From Mycobacterium vicinigordonae (lineage in GTDB: Bacteria; Actinomycetota; Actinomycetes; Mycobacteriales; Mycobacteriaceae): a stretch of DNA of 64,000 nucleotides. Shown one piece after another: positions 53,877-62,940 of the stretch (the stretch's first letter is position 1; each line of letters starts with the position of its first letter). A model generated the notes under the pieces. The model had not been told where the DNA came from and made no database searches. It saw only the letters and a program-made list of their open reading frames with translations. A program made the translations under genes and the position numbers. The stretch is taken from NCBI RefSeq assembly GCF_013466425.1, contig NZ_CP059165.1:3968001-4032000 (forward strand), given 5' to 3'.

Positions 53877-53954
53877 CGCAGCCTCGACACTAGGCGACCG
53901 CCCCGGATGTCGACTCGGTGCCCTCCCGAGCCAGCAGTCAGCTCGTCTGGACGA

Positions 53955-54845
53955 TCAGCTTTTCGTTGCAGGACTTAGCTTCTGATCGCCGCCCGGAAAG
54001 ACGGCTTGGCTACGCGCCAGAGCCGCTGCCGCCGCCACCATCGCCAGCACCGAAATCCCCAGAGCGACCAGACCAACGTGGGAGGTCTGCAGCGTCTCAC
54101 CCAGCACAGCGATACCGAGAACCGATCCGACGACGGGCTCGGCGATGGTGACCGCCGGCAGGGACGCAGTCAGCGGGCCAGCCCGAAAGGCCGACTGCTC
54201 CCACGCCGTCGCGGCGATTGCCAGCACCACCCACGCGTACAGCTCCGGCATGCGCAGCAACGCCGGGATTCCGCGGCCCAGTTCATCGACGACCCCTTTG
54301 GTCAATACGGTGAACAAACCCCACAGCGCACCCGACACCAGCCCGAGGAGCAGTGCACCGACCGCCCCGGAGAACATCCGGGCTCCGATGAGGCACAGCG
54401 CCAACGCCACACCCATGATCACCGCGACCAGGGCCCAGGATTGCGGTGACCCTCGAGAGCTACCGGACTGGGGATTGCCCACTGTCACCACCACAGCCAC
54501 CGCCGCAGCTAGCAGCACCGCCCAAATCCCTTGCCCAACAGTGATCCTGCGATGGTTGGCCTTGGCACTGACGAGCAGGGCGACCAATAGCGACGTCACC
54601 AGCAGCGCCTGCACCAGCACCACCGACCCTATGGCGAGGGCCGCAGCCTGGAGCCCGAACCCGGCGCCGGCCACCAGGCTGCCGGCCCACCAGCGGCGAT
54701 CACGCAGAAGTCGGCTGAACAGGGCTGCTGTGCCAACCGGTTCGTCGGTGACCTGTTGGGCCGACCGCTGCTGCAGGACGTCACCGGCACCGACCATCAG
54801 GGCCGACCCCAGTGCGAGTCCCGCCGCGACCCCTGTGTTGCCCAC
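53955..54845 (-). CDS. DMT/EamA-type transporter
   Basis: 296 residues with ten hydrophobic helices in two halves of five, the drug/metabolite transporter arrangement. The first half starts GSALMVGAGDVLQQRSAQ and the second contains WEQSAFRAGPLTASLPAVTIAEPVVGSVLG, typical of EamA repeats. GTG 54845 is 8 bp after the STAS stop, so it is the third gene of the PP2C-STAS-EamA unit. Substrate unknown. Confidence 0.82.
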   Translation of the reverse strand: MGNTGVAAGLALGSALMVGAGDVLQQRSAQQVTDEPVGTAALFSRLLRDRRWWAGSLVAGAGFGLQAAALAIGSVVLVQALLVTSLLVALLVSAKANHRRITVGQGIWAVLLAAAVAVVVTVGNPQSGSSRGSPQSWALVAVIMGVALALCLIGARMFSGAVGALLLGLVSGALWGLFTVLTKGVVDELGRGIPALLRMPELYAWVVLAIAATAWEQSAFRAGPLTASLPAVTIAEPVVGSVLGIAVLGETLQTSHVGLVALGISVLAMVAAAAALARSQAVFPGGDQKLSPATKS

Positions 54846-54853
54846 TCGTGGGG

Positions 54854-55180
54854 TTATAATTCCGTTGCCGCAGAAGCGGTTTCGATGTTGACCAGCTCTG
54901 CCAGACCACTGATGGTGAACGCGGACATCAACAGCGGATGCGCGACGATTCGAATGTGGTCGGCGTGAGCGAACAAGGCGTTGATAGCGGCACTGTCCAG
55001 GTATTCCACCGCGGTGAGGTCGACGGTGAGCAGACCACCCGTGTTCGCAGCCTCAGCGGTAGCCGTACCGAGGGTGTTCTTGAACGCGCCGATATTGCTC
55101 AGGTCGATTTCCCCAGCCGCGATCAGAACGTGTTTGCCGTCGTCGGAATGCGTCGTGTCAAGGGTGAGCAACGTGGGCAT
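54854..55180 (-). CDS. STAS-domain anti-anti-sigma factor
   Basis: 108 residues, one complete STAS domain: HVLIAAGEIDLSNIGAFKNTL and LLTVDLTAVEYLDSAAINALF, with the Asp-Ser-Ala phosphorylation site (Ser near 72). A canonical SpoIIAA-like regulator. The ATG overlaps the stop of the large PP2C phosphatase by one base (TGATG), so the phosphatase very likely dephosphorylates it, releasing it to capture an anti-sigma factor. Confidence 0.92.
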   Translation of the reverse strand: MPTLLTLDTTHSDDGKHVLIAAGEIDLSNIGAFKNTLGTATAEAANTGGLLTVDLTAVEYLDSAAINALFAHADHIRIVAHPLLMSAFTISGLAELVNIETASAATEL

Positions 55181-57741
55181 CAAATGATCCTCGCCGATAG
55201 ATGAACTGTGGTGCCGTCGGTTTCCGTATTGATAGTGACATCGTGCATGAGACGGCGCATGAGGGAGATCCCCCGGCCACGCTCCGTGGACGGCTGGGGC
55301 GGCTTCCACGAGCCGGTGTCGGTGATGGTCAATTGCACCTCGTCAACCAGTGCCACCGCACCCAGACTGATCGTGCCGTCAGGCCTGTCGCGGTGGCCGT
55401 GCTCGATCGCGTTGGATACCGCTTCGCCCGCGGCGATCAACATGTTCGTCGTCTGCTCCGGACATACGTGGACCTGGGTCAGCCAGTGGCGCAACGCCGT
55501 TCTGGTGGAGGCGAGATGGCTGGCATCGGGCGGGAAAGTCAACTCCAGTGGGGCTGGGTGGCGGTGCAGCAGCAGAACGACGTCATCCTGGTAGCCTCCA
55601 TACGGCGCGACTTGGGCCATGATCTCGTCGGCAAGACCGTCCAATGAGCCGGGCTCGGCTCCCTGTACAATCGCCGCGACCCGAGAGATGCCGTCCTCCA
55701 AGGGAATACGACGACGCTCGACCAGACCATCGGTGTACAGGATCAGCGTGGATCGTGCCGGCAGGGCCACACGAGCTTCGGGACGCACCCAGTCCCGCCG
55801 CACCCCCAGCGCGATGGTGTGGCCATCGTCGAGTATCTGAACCGTACCGTCGGCCAGGACCAGGATGGGCGGTGGGTGTCCGGCGCTGGAGTAGACCAGT
55901 TCGCCGGTGGCGGGGTTGAGCACAGCGCAGACGGCGGTGGTGCACTCCGCGCCGGAGAGCCGCGCTGCGAAACGGTCCATCCCCGACAGAGCCGCAGCGG
56001 GACTGTGGTTTTCGAACAGCAGCGCCCGGCAGGCGCTACGCACCTGCCCCATCACGGTGGCAGCGGCGAGGTCGTGTCCGACGCAGTCGCCGACCACCAT
56101 CGCGATGCGTCCGTCCTCCAGGTCTACGACGTCGTACCAGTCACCGCCGACCTGCAGCGGGCGACTTGCCGCCTGATAGCGGACCGCGAACCCGCCGGGA
56201 AGCTGAGCGGGACCGAGGATCGAATGTTGAAGGGCCAGTGCGGTTTCGCGCTGTTGGTCGACCTGGTACACCCGCTGCAAGCCCTGCCCGAGGCGGCCCG
56301 CCAGCACCGTCAGCAGCGTTTGATCCTCCAGGCTGAACGGTCGCTTCTCGGGCAGATCGATCCAGACGACCACCACACCCTCGGGATGCTGCAGCGCGAT
56401 CCCCGCTGTCCCGGGCTCTGTTGCGCAAGGCGTGAGCAGGTCTCCGTCGCGCAGTGTGGCGAGCGTTTGCCGGGTGTCAGAGGACAGATCGTTCCACTGC
56501 GTCGACTCGCCCACCGCCACCAGCTGTGGTGTGTTACCGGATTCTGTTGCGTAGCTGCCCTTTCGGAAGGTCACAGCCAGTACGCGGCGTGCTCGCCATT
56601 GCCGCCGCAACTCTTCGGCGGCGCCCTGCAGCGCCTCGTCCACGGTATCGGCCGAAGCGAGTTCCTGGTTGAGCGCATGTTCGCGGCCAGCCGCCAGCGC
56701 CAAGGCAATGGCCGCGTGCCGGGCGAAGTCGCTGACCAACTCGAGATAGTCGGCGCCGAACGCGGGCTGCTGAGGGTGCCGTGCGACGGCAATCACACCG
56801 AGCACCGCATCGTGGGCGACGAGCGGCATCACAATTGCCGGGCGTGAACCGACATCGGTGAATCCCTCGATCGGGTATTCGAAGGAATCGGTGATCAGGG
56901 GCAGGCCGCGGCGCGCAACACCACCTGTGGTGGAACCGTCCATAGGCACCTGACGGCCGATGACCTCCGAGGCATAACGACCTGCCGTTGCCGCGACGAC
57001 CAGGGTATCCACCTCGTTAACGGGCAGATCCGGTTCGCGCGGAACCAGCAGGATGGCCTGCTCGGCGTCAGCCAGCTCCAGCGCCCGATTCACGATGAGT
57101 TGCAGCGGCCCCGTCTGCGGGTCGCCGGACAGCAGCGCAGTAGTGATCTCGCGGCTGGCTTTCGTCCACTTCGCGTTCTCCCGCTCGCGCTCGAACAGCC
57201 GCGCATTGTCGATGGCGGCCGCCGCGGCCGTCGCGAGTGCCCGGACAGCAACTTCATGAGTGTCGGAGAACGCTTGGCCCGGTCGATCGTCGGCAAGGTA
57301 AAGGCTGCCGAAATCGGCTCCCCGCACCGTGATTGGAATGCCGAGAATCGCCCGGAATGGGAGATCGTGCGGCTGCGATCCCATTGCCCCGGGTTGGGCG
57401 CTCAGGTCGTCGATGCGCAGTCCTTCTCCTACCGGCAGGTCGCTAAAGCGCCGGGCCAACTCGTCGTCGATCCCGGTGTGCACGAAGGAGACCAGGCTGC
57501 CGTCGGCCGCGCGGATACCAAGCGCGCCGTAGCGGGCACCGGTCAGTTCAGTCGCCGCCGTGACGATCCGGTCTAGCGTCACGCCCAGGTCGAGATCCGA
57601 GCCGATCTCGACGATGACCCGCACCAATTTCTCCATCAGGTCGCGGGCCGCGACCAGCTCGTCAAGCTGTTCATGCGCCCGACTCACTGGCTCTTGCGGG
57701 CCCAGTCGGTTGAACGCGGACTCGCCGCGATCATTGCTCAT
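55180..57741 (-). CDS. GAF-GAF-PP2C(SpoIIE)-HATPase signalling protein
   Basis: 853 residues. Two N-terminal GAF domains (about 45-185 and 205-350) resemble the tandem GAF of DosS/DosT, including ATELTGARYGALGIR and FGSLYLADD. A third GAF-like part lies at 370-480. The SpoIIE/RsbU phosphatase (about 510-700) shows VGGDWYDVV, VVGDCVGHD, SSAGHPPP, YTDGLVERR and QDDVVLL. A C-terminal HATPase (720-850) has EAVSNAIEHGH and RGRGISLMRR. It should switch the adjacent STAS protein and may also bind ATP as an anti-sigma kinase. The DosS heme His is not conserved (see findings). Confidence 0.93.
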   Translation of the reverse strand: MSNDRGESAFNRLGPQEPVSRAHEQLDELVAARDLMEKLVRVIVEIGSDLDLGVTLDRIVTAATELTGARYGALGIRAADGSLVSFVHTGIDDELARRFSDLPVGEGLRIDDLSAQPGAMGSQPHDLPFRAILGIPITVRGADFGSLYLADDRPGQAFSDTHEVAVRALATAAAAAIDNARLFERERENAKWTKASREITTALLSGDPQTGPLQLIVNRALELADAEQAILLVPREPDLPVNEVDTLVVAATAGRYASEVIGRQVPMDGSTTGGVARRGLPLITDSFEYPIEGFTDVGSRPAIVMPLVAHDAVLGVIAVARHPQQPAFGADYLELVSDFARHAAIALALAAGREHALNQELASADTVDEALQGAAEELRRQWRARRVLAVTFRKGSYATESGNTPQLVAVGESTQWNDLSSDTRQTLATLRDGDLLTPCATEPGTAGIALQHPEGVVVVWIDLPEKRPFSLEDQTLLTVLAGRLGQGLQRVYQVDQQRETALALQHSILGPAQLPGGFAVRYQAASRPLQVGGDWYDVVDLEDGRIAMVVGDCVGHDLAAATVMGQVRSACRALLFENHSPAAALSGMDRFAARLSGAECTTAVCAVLNPATGELVYSSAGHPPPILVLADGTVQILDDGHTIALGVRRDWVRPEARVALPARSTLILYTDGLVERRRIPLEDGISRVAAIVQGAEPGSLDGLADEIMAQVAPYGGYQDDVVLLLHRHPAPLELTFPPDASHLASTRTALRHWLTQVHVCPEQTTNMLIAAGEAVSNAIEHGHRDRPDGTISLGAVALVDEVQLTITDTGSWKPPQPSTERGRGISLMRRLMHDVTINTETDGTTVHLSARII

Positions 57742-58054
57742 AAAAACAACCTAACCTGTCGGATACGAAGTTCGGGGAATTTCTAGATCCCGGCATGTGA
57801 CGGCAGCAAGTATCCGCTATCGAAGTCGGCCTCGACGCGGTGTTCGGTCCTGGGCCGCCGCAGGATTCGACGCTGATCGCTCGAAAGCTATTCGGCCTCA
57901 ACCTGTTTCTATGCGTCAGTCGACTTCGCGCGAACACGCAGCACATCCTGCACCGAAGAACTGCCGCGGACGTCATCGCGTCGGCCCTGCCCGACAGGTC
58001 CGTCGAACCGGTGTCGGTGCGACCGGCTCCCTCAATGCGCCGAATTGGCTGCCG
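57742..58054. other. Intergenic stretch, 313 bp, no supported gene
   Basis: Overlapping short frames on both strands have no ribosome site, family motif or conserved start. Part of it is presumably the promoter region of the PP2C gene. No RNA gene was recognised. Confidence 0.45.
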
Positions 58055-58885
58055 TCAGTCGCGATATTGCGCTATCAGGTCCGCGTATTCGTCGAGCCGT
58101 CGCAGCGAGTCGTCCCGCGGTTTCGTGGGGAGCAGCAACCCGAGTTGCTCGAACCCCAGATCTTCGGCGGCTCGCCAATAGTCGAGGTCTTTGGGCGTGC
58201 CGAACATCGCCATCGGCACGTCGTGCCCGGCGGCGTCGCGCAACTGAGCCACGCGCCGGGTGATGTGCTCGATTGAGAACGGGTTGGAGATCCACCCGGC
58301 CTGGTGGCGGACCACTCGCTTCACCGTGGCCTCGGAGTCACCGCCGATGAAGATCGGCGGATGCGGTTTGCGCACTGGCTTCGGCCGGCTGAACGACGGT
58401 GGAAAGTCCACGTATTTGCCGTGGTACTCGGCGGGTTCGTCGGTCCAGAGGGCCTTGATTGCCTCGATTCGTTCGTCCAGCAACGCCCCGCGCGTTTTCG
58501 GGTCGGTGCCGTGATCGCGCATTTCCTCGATGTTCCAGCCGGCGCCCACGCCGAATACGAACCGGCCACCCGAAATCAGGTCTAAACTCGCCGCTTCCTT
58601 GGCGGTGATGATCGGGTCACGCTGAATGAGCAGCGCGATTCCGGTGAACAACTCGATCTTGGACGTCACTGCGGCGGCCGCGGCGAGCGTCACGAAAGGG
58701 TCCAGGGTGCGGTAGTAGATCTTCGGCAACTCACCGCCGAGCGGATAGGGCGATTCCCGGCTGGCCGGGATGTGGGTGTGCTCGGCGACCACCAGCGAAT
58801 CGAATCCGCGCTCCTCGATGGCGCGCGCCAGGGTCACCGCATCGATGCTGTCGTCGTTGACGAACGTGGAAATACCGAAATTCAT
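58055..58885 (-). CDS. LLM-class F420-dependent oxidoreductase
   Basis: 276 residues. The luciferase-like TIM barrel is marked by MNFGISTFVNDDSIDAVTLA, AEHTHIPASRESPYPL, the IALLIQRDPIITAKEAASLD strand, and FVFGVGAGWNIEEM, which is a standard F420-dependent LLM motif. It probably oxidises or reduces a small substrate with F420, as in the many mycobacterial LLM proteins of unknown role. ATG 58885 with AGGGG a few bases upstream; an upstream ATG at 58927 would add 14 unlikely residues. Confidence 0.88.
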   Translation of the reverse strand: MNFGISTFVNDDSIDAVTLARAIEERGFDSLVVAEHTHIPASRESPYPLGGELPKIYYRTLDPFVTLAAAAAVTSKIELFTGIALLIQRDPIITAKEAASLDLISGGRFVFGVGAGWNIEEMRDHGTDPKTRGALLDERIEAIKALWTDEPAEYHGKYVDFPPSFSRPKPVRKPHPPIFIGGDSEATVKRVVRHQAGWISNPFSIEHITRRVAQLRDAAGHDVPMAMFGTPKDLDYWRAAEDLGFEQLGLLLPTKPRDDSLRRLDEYADLIAQYRD

Positions 58886-58997
58886 CCCGCTACCCCTGCC
58901 TGTAGGTGTCGCATCGTCAGACGTCACTGACGTTCGAGATATTCCGCCCGACTGAAATCTGTTGCTATGCAGTGTTTTTCATTCCGGCGGAGAGCGC

Positions 58998-59873
58998 CTA
59001 TCGTCGTGGCGCGCGATGTGTTGCCAGCACGTCGGCGTTGGCCAGTGTTTGCGCCTGAGCGGCCAGCACGGATGCCCTGTTGGCATAGGCAATGGCTTCG
59101 GGTTCATCCTTCTTGCCGTGCGCTGCGGCCAGATATTGCTTGGCGTCGTCGAGTCGGGCCTTGGCGTCGTCGCCGACCGCCTTGCGGTGCCTGGCGACGT
59201 AATCGGAGATTTGGCGCAACCTGGCGTCCGCGATGCTCAGCGCCTGCGCCAACGACTCGACCCGCCCGCCGGGATTGACCCCTGCCACATCCGAGGATCC
59301 CCGCGTCGCGGCGCGCCGTCGCCGGCGTCGCCGAATTAGCAGTACCAGCACTACGAGGACAACCACCGCGACGACGACACCGATCGCGATCGGCAGCCAG
59401 TTCCGCGCCGGCGAACTCGCCGTGTTGTTCAACCCGTCGGCGGCCGCGACTGCAGCACCACCCCAGTCTTTGGCGTTGACCTCAGGATCGATTTTCGTGC
59501 TCCGCAGATTGCCTACCGCGCTCGCCGACATGGCCGGGACCGAGAACGCATACAACTTGGTGTTGATGGCCACCGCCAGGAGCGCATCTTGGGCGCCCAT
59601 CTTGCTGGCGGCGCGAGTCTGATCAGCCCAGTTCTCCGGCTTGAACCGAGAGAAGTTGTCGACGTAGACCACCCACAACTGCAGGTGCCGATCGCGGTAG
59701 AGCCGGTCGATCGCCGAGCTGACCGCCGCCCGGTCCGAACTTGTCAACACTCCGGTGGTGTCGGTGATGTGATCGGTGAGCTTAGATGGCGGTTGCGCGC
59801 TGGCGGGGGTTGCCAGCAGAAATCCGGCGGTAAGGAGCGTCAGGATTGCGGCGAGCAGGCGAGCGATACGCAT
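58998..59873 (-). CDS. TPM-domain membrane-anchored protein, short form
   Basis: 291 residues. A signal peptide (LLAAILTLLTAGFLLATPASAQ) is followed by a TPM/DUF477 domain (about 30-150: LTDHITDTTGVLTSSDRAAV), a transmembrane helix (about 160-182) with a following Arg-rich stop (RRRRRRRAA), and a cytoplasmic helical tail. Mycobacterial homologues such as Rv2345 are near 660 residues with a long C-terminal part; here the protein stops early after ATHRAPRR. This is either a natural short form or a truncated gene. Function of TPM domains in this location is unproven. Confidence 0.75.
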   Translation of the reverse strand: MRIARLLAAILTLLTAGFLLATPASAQPPSKLTDHITDTTGVLTSSDRAAVSSAIDRLYRDRHLQLWVVYVDNFSRFKPENWADQTRAASKMGAQDALLAVAINTKLYAFSVPAMSASAVGNLRSTKIDPEVNAKDWGGAAVAAADGLNNTASSPARNWLPIAIGVVVAVVVLVVLVLLIRRRRRRRAATRGSSDVAGVNPGGRVESLAQALSIADARLRQISDYVARHRKAVGDDAKARLDDAKQYLAAAHGKKDEPEAIAYANRASVLAAQAQTLANADVLATHRAPRR

Positions 59874-59882
59874 GCGGGTAAT

Positions 59883-60605
59883 CTAGCTCGCTGTAGCGCT
59901 GTCGCTGTGGGGCGCGACCCACTGGACGTCTTGGCTTCGTTCGTAGGTCCACGGCCCGCGTCGCATCGTCAGGCGGTGCCGTGGACCAGGCAAGTCGGCG
60001 TCGCGGGTGTGGTAACCGGCGTCGCCGTGCCAGAGGATGACCATGCCCGTCGGGGCGGTAACGAGGTGACTTTCGAAGTGCTCGAATGGCATTGCCTCGA
60101 CTCCCGCCGCGGCTGCGGCGCTGTCGCGGTAGTGCGACAGCTGATACAGCGTGACCCAGGTCGGGGGCAGCAAGGCCATCCGCCCCTGCCCGTGCGCCTC
60201 AAGCGCATCGAGCGGCGTAACCCATTGGTGCTCGACGATCTCGCTGCCGTCGACCACCACGTCACCGCGAGTGACGGCGGCGCTGAACAACATCCAGGTG
60301 CGAAAGCGCTTGGGGGCCTCAGGACCAGGACTCCATTGCGATATCACCGACAGTGTTTCGACATCGAGGCGAATTCCCGCCTCCTCCATGGTTTCTCGCA
60401 CTGCCGCGCGGCGGGCCGACGCGACGCTGTCCAGCGGATCGGCGCCGGCATCGGCCGGGTCCACCCGACCGCCCGGGAACACCCACGCTCCCCCGGCGAA
60501 GGACGTCGTCGTGGCGCGCTTGAGCATCAGCACCTCGAGACCGTCGGCGCCGTCGCGACCCAACACGACGGTGGCCGCAGCGACCTCTGGAGTTTGGGCG
60601 GTCAT
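59883..60605 (-). CDS. NUDIX hydrolase
   Basis: 240 residues. The Nudix box is present in the elongated form: GGRVDPADAG, then an insertion, then AVRETMEEAGIRL giving the REXXEE helix. This layout, with AATVVLGRDG at the N-terminus, resembles NUDT7/19-like and mycobacterial MutT-like CoA or nucleotide diphosphatases. Stop lies 9 bp from the TPM gene start, so they may be co-transcribed. Divergent from the GPx gene. Confidence 0.88.
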   Translation of the reverse strand: MTAQTPEVAAATVVLGRDGADGLEVLMLKRATTTSFAGGAWVFPGGRVDPADAGADPLDSVASARRAAVRETMEEAGIRLDVETLSVISQWSPGPEAPKRFRTWMLFSAAVTRGDVVVDGSEIVEHQWVTPLDALEAHGQGRMALLPPTWVTLYQLSHYRDSAAAAAGVEAMPFEHFESHLVTAPTGMVILWHGDAGYHTRDADLPGPRHRLTMRRGPWTYERSQDVQWVAPHSDSATAS

Positions 60606-60692
60606 CGCGGCAGCTCCTTGCTTCGGGTACCCGTCACGTTGCCTTGCCGAGGCCAGCGCGTCAACGGCACCGGCGGTGTTAGCGTCGTCGTT

Positions 60693-61181
60693 GTGACTCT
60701 CAAAGACATCGCGCTGACCACCCTCGACGGAAACCCGACCACGCTGGCCGAATTATCTGCCGGCGCAACGCTGGTGGTGAACGTGGCGTCAAAATGCGGG
60801 CTCACCCCGCAGTACACCGCATTGGAAAAGCTGGCAAAGGACTACGGCGGTCGGGGACTGACAGTCGTCGGCGTGCCCTGCAATCAGTTCATGGGTCAGG
60901 AACCGGGCACGGCCGAGGAGATCCAATCGTTCTGCTCGACGACCTACGGCGTGACGTTCCCGTTGCTGGCCAAGACCGATGTCAACGGCGACGACCGCCA
61001 CCCGCTGTATGCCGAGCTGACCAAAGCCGCCGACGCCGACGGCAAAGCGGGCGACATTCAGTGGAACTTCGAGAAGTTCCTCGTCGCGTCAGATGGTGGC
61101 GTGGTCAATCGGTTTAGGCCGCGGACCGAACCGGACGCGCCGGAGGTCATCAGCGCCATCGAGGCAGTGCTGTCCCGGTAG
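60693..61181 (+). CDS. Glutathione peroxidase-like thiol peroxidase (Cys-type)
   Basis: 162 residues. Peroxidatic Cys35 is in NVASKCGLTPQ, the CNQFMGQEPG segment follows (Cys63), Cys81 is in the resolving position (QSFCSTTYG), and the catalytic Trp is in IQWNFEKF. With Cys rather than selenocysteine and a second Cys, this belongs to the thioredoxin-dependent GPx-like group. GTG 60693 starts at the usual position for the family; no better codon exists. It detoxifies peroxides in the cytoplasm. Divergent from the NUDIX gene. Confidence 0.92.
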   Translation: MTLKDIALTTLDGNPTTLAELSAGATLVVNVASKCGLTPQYTALEKLAKDYGGRGLTVVGVPCNQFMGQEPGTAEEIQSFCSTTYGVTFPLLAKTDVNGDDRHPLYAELTKAADADGKAGDIQWNFEKFLVASDGGVVNRFRPRTEPDAPEVISAIEAVLSR

Positions 61182-61250
61182 GCCCGTCTTGAGCGGTGTC
61201 TCGTCGCTTCTCGTCGTACCTCGGGGTGGATGGTCAATAGCTCGCGGGCG

Positions 61251-61787
61251 TCAGAGCCCGGAGACCGCCTGCACCAGCTCGGTGGCGGAGGGGCTGGATA
61301 GCACCCAGGTGCCGTTTTGGTTGACGAACATGAGGTTCTTGGTGACCGGTGCCGGAAGCTTGGGACCCGAGACGGCCACGTCAGCGGTCGCCGTCGTGGG
61401 ACCGTTCGACTGAATATTCGACACGACGAAGGACAAGGGCAGCTCCCCGTTGCGGTACGCCTTTCTCAGCTCGTGATCCATCACATGGCCCTCACCCGAC
61501 CCAATGCCGCCTTCGACCAGGCTGTCCTTGGTGTGGTACGACACGCCAGGATCGGACAAATTGGTCAGGATCGACGTCAGCTGGTCCGCGGTCGGCACAT
61601 TCGGCGCCGGAGCGGGCGCCGGTGACGGCGCTGGGTCCAGCGGCAGCGGCGCACCAACGGAAGCCAGCTGAACCTGAACAGTGGCGGCAAGCGGGACGCC
61701 GGTTGCGCCGGAGCCAAGTCCCGCGGCCGCGCCCCCGACGGCGGCCAGCGCGGCGACACTCACGGCGATGGATTTCCTGGATTTCAC
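61251..61787 (-). CDS. mtb12: Mtb12/CFP-2-like secreted low-molecular-weight antigen
   Basis: 178 residues. Signal peptide ([21 protein letters not shown]), then a Pro/Ala linker ([19 protein letters not shown]), and the conserved antigen domain with [41 protein letters not shown] and [13 protein letters not shown], all close to Mtb12 (Rv2376c). The Pro-rich linker is longer than in M. tuberculosis. GTG 61787 has AGGGGG a few bases upstream; longer frames start at 61808 or 61829. Exported immunogen of unknown biochemical role. Confidence 0.9.
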   Translation of the reverse strand: MKSRKSIAVSVAALAAVGGAAAGLGSGATGVPLAATVQVQLASVGAPLPLDPAPSPAPAPAPNVPTADQLTSILTNLSDPGVSYHTKDSLVEGGIGSGEGHVMDHELRKAYRNGELPLSFVVSNIQSNGPTTATADVAVSGPKLPAPVTKNLMFVNQNGTWVLSSPSATELVQAVSGL

Positions 61788-62352
61788 GATTCCCCCTGTG
61801 CTGGGCATGGACGTGCGGACTGTCTCCACTTGACGCCGACACCGTATCCGCGCCGCAGCTGGTTTCTATGCATTGCGCCTGTGTCTGCGCGTCGGCTCAA
61901 GCTACGCCACATGTTGCGGCATTACCCTGCGGGAAAGCTGTGGAGTGGCTCGGAGTTGGCCATCACACCGGGTACAGACTTCTTTGGCTGCGTCCGCGGG
62001 CATGGAGGAGTTAGCAGAGCTTGTGGATGGACGTGCCCGGTGATAGGGGATTCAGGCGGCCATCTGCCAAGTCTCGCTACGCGCGACGGGCCCGTGCGTT
62101 AGATCATCCATAACGCCCTTGCCGTTTCAGCTGTGCCGCGCATCAGACTGGTGCCGCTGTTCGGAGTGGTTCGGCGGAGCTGCTGAGACGTTACTCGTAA
62201 CAACCCTGGCCTAACGTCGGTGCGGCTCGCTACATTCAGCTCATGAATATTGGACAGCGCAAGCCTCGGGACTCGGTGGAGACACCGCAGCCCCTGTCCG
62301 TCCTCATCCGGGGGTAGCGGGCAGGGGCGTTAAGTCCCCTGGAGGCCCTGCC
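61788..62352. other. Intergenic stretch, 565 bp, with a possible short leader frame
   Basis: No supported gene. A 24-codon frame with ATG at 62243 and TAG at 62315-62317 (MNIGQRKPRDSVETPQPLSV...) lies 35 bp before the TTG start at 62353 and follows a TACATT-like -10; it could be a leader peptide but has no ribosome site. No tRNA or structured RNA was recognised. Confidence 0.35.
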
Positions 62353-62703
62353 TTGTCCCGCACCGATGCCCATGCTCCGTTCTGGGTTCAACTCGCACGC
62401 GGCGATATCGCCGCCGAAGCGCACCACGCATCCGATCACCCAGTCTGTGATCTTCCCGACCGGCACGCCGTCAAGCGGGAATGCTGGTTACCAGCCACCA
62501 GGTGCCAATGGGTGTTTCATTACGCCGGAACCAATGTCTGTTCCTGTTGGATGTGTCACGCAGGACCCCAGCATCGTCAAGAGAACCGAGATCAACGACG
62601 GCGTGATCGCCTAGCTCTACGTACTGCGCTCGGCCACTGGCGTCGTGGCGATCGGTCCGCGTTCGATGATGTCGCCCCACCGCAACGCACCTACTATTGG
62701 TAG
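62353..62703 (+). CDS. Orphan Cys-rich protein with CxCxxC motif
   Basis: 116 residues. TTG start with GGAGG seven bases upstream, one of the clearest ribosome sites in this region. The protein begins MSRTDAHAPFWVQLARGD, contains His/Asp-rich EAHHASDHPVCDLPD, then VCSCWMCHAG (three Cys in CxCxxC, with His), and ends in a basic, Arg-rich, Trp/Tyr tail (RRRDRLALRTALGHWRRGD, YYW). This general pattern occurs in small actinobacterial proteins of unknown function. It may bind zinc or a nucleic acid. It is isolated in an IS-scarred region. Confidence 0.55.
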   Translation: MSRTDAHAPFWVQLARGDIAAEAHHASDHPVCDLPDRHAVKRECWLPATRCQWVFHYAGTNVCSCWMCHAGPQHRQENRDQRRRDRLALRTALGHWRRGDRSAFDDVAPPQRTYYW

Positions 62704-62745
62704 GCGGCAGCACACCGGCAGGCACTGCACGCAGCTGCCCCGACC

Positions 62746-62940
62746 CTAGGCGGCGCCTCGACAGTCGTCGTAAGGGTCGAACTGTGGGAGATCAAACGGA
62801 TTCTGCAGTCTACGAATGTGCAACGACTCAGCGTCGAACCATCGCTGTGGGGGTTGTCCTGATCTTGAGTTCGGCCATTGCGTAACCGATATACCGTCGG
62901 CAATCACTGACATTACGGCCTGATACCGCTGCTCAGCCAC
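62746..62940 (-). pseudogene. Possible remnant of an IS481-type transposase N-terminus
   Basis: The frame from GTG 62940 begins MAEQRYQAVMSVIADGISVTQ, resembling the helix-turn-helix start of IS481-family transposases (AEQRYQAVLxVIxDGxSVxxV). After about 21 codons the match is lost, probably by frameshift, and the frame ends at 62746 with no integrase domain. This is a short partial match, so the assignment is tentative. Confidence 0.3.

Noticed and set aside
60605..60692. Longer N-terminus for the GPx gene reading back into the NUDIX region
   Set aside because: The extension is antisense to the NUDIX gene and the family start fits GTG 60693.
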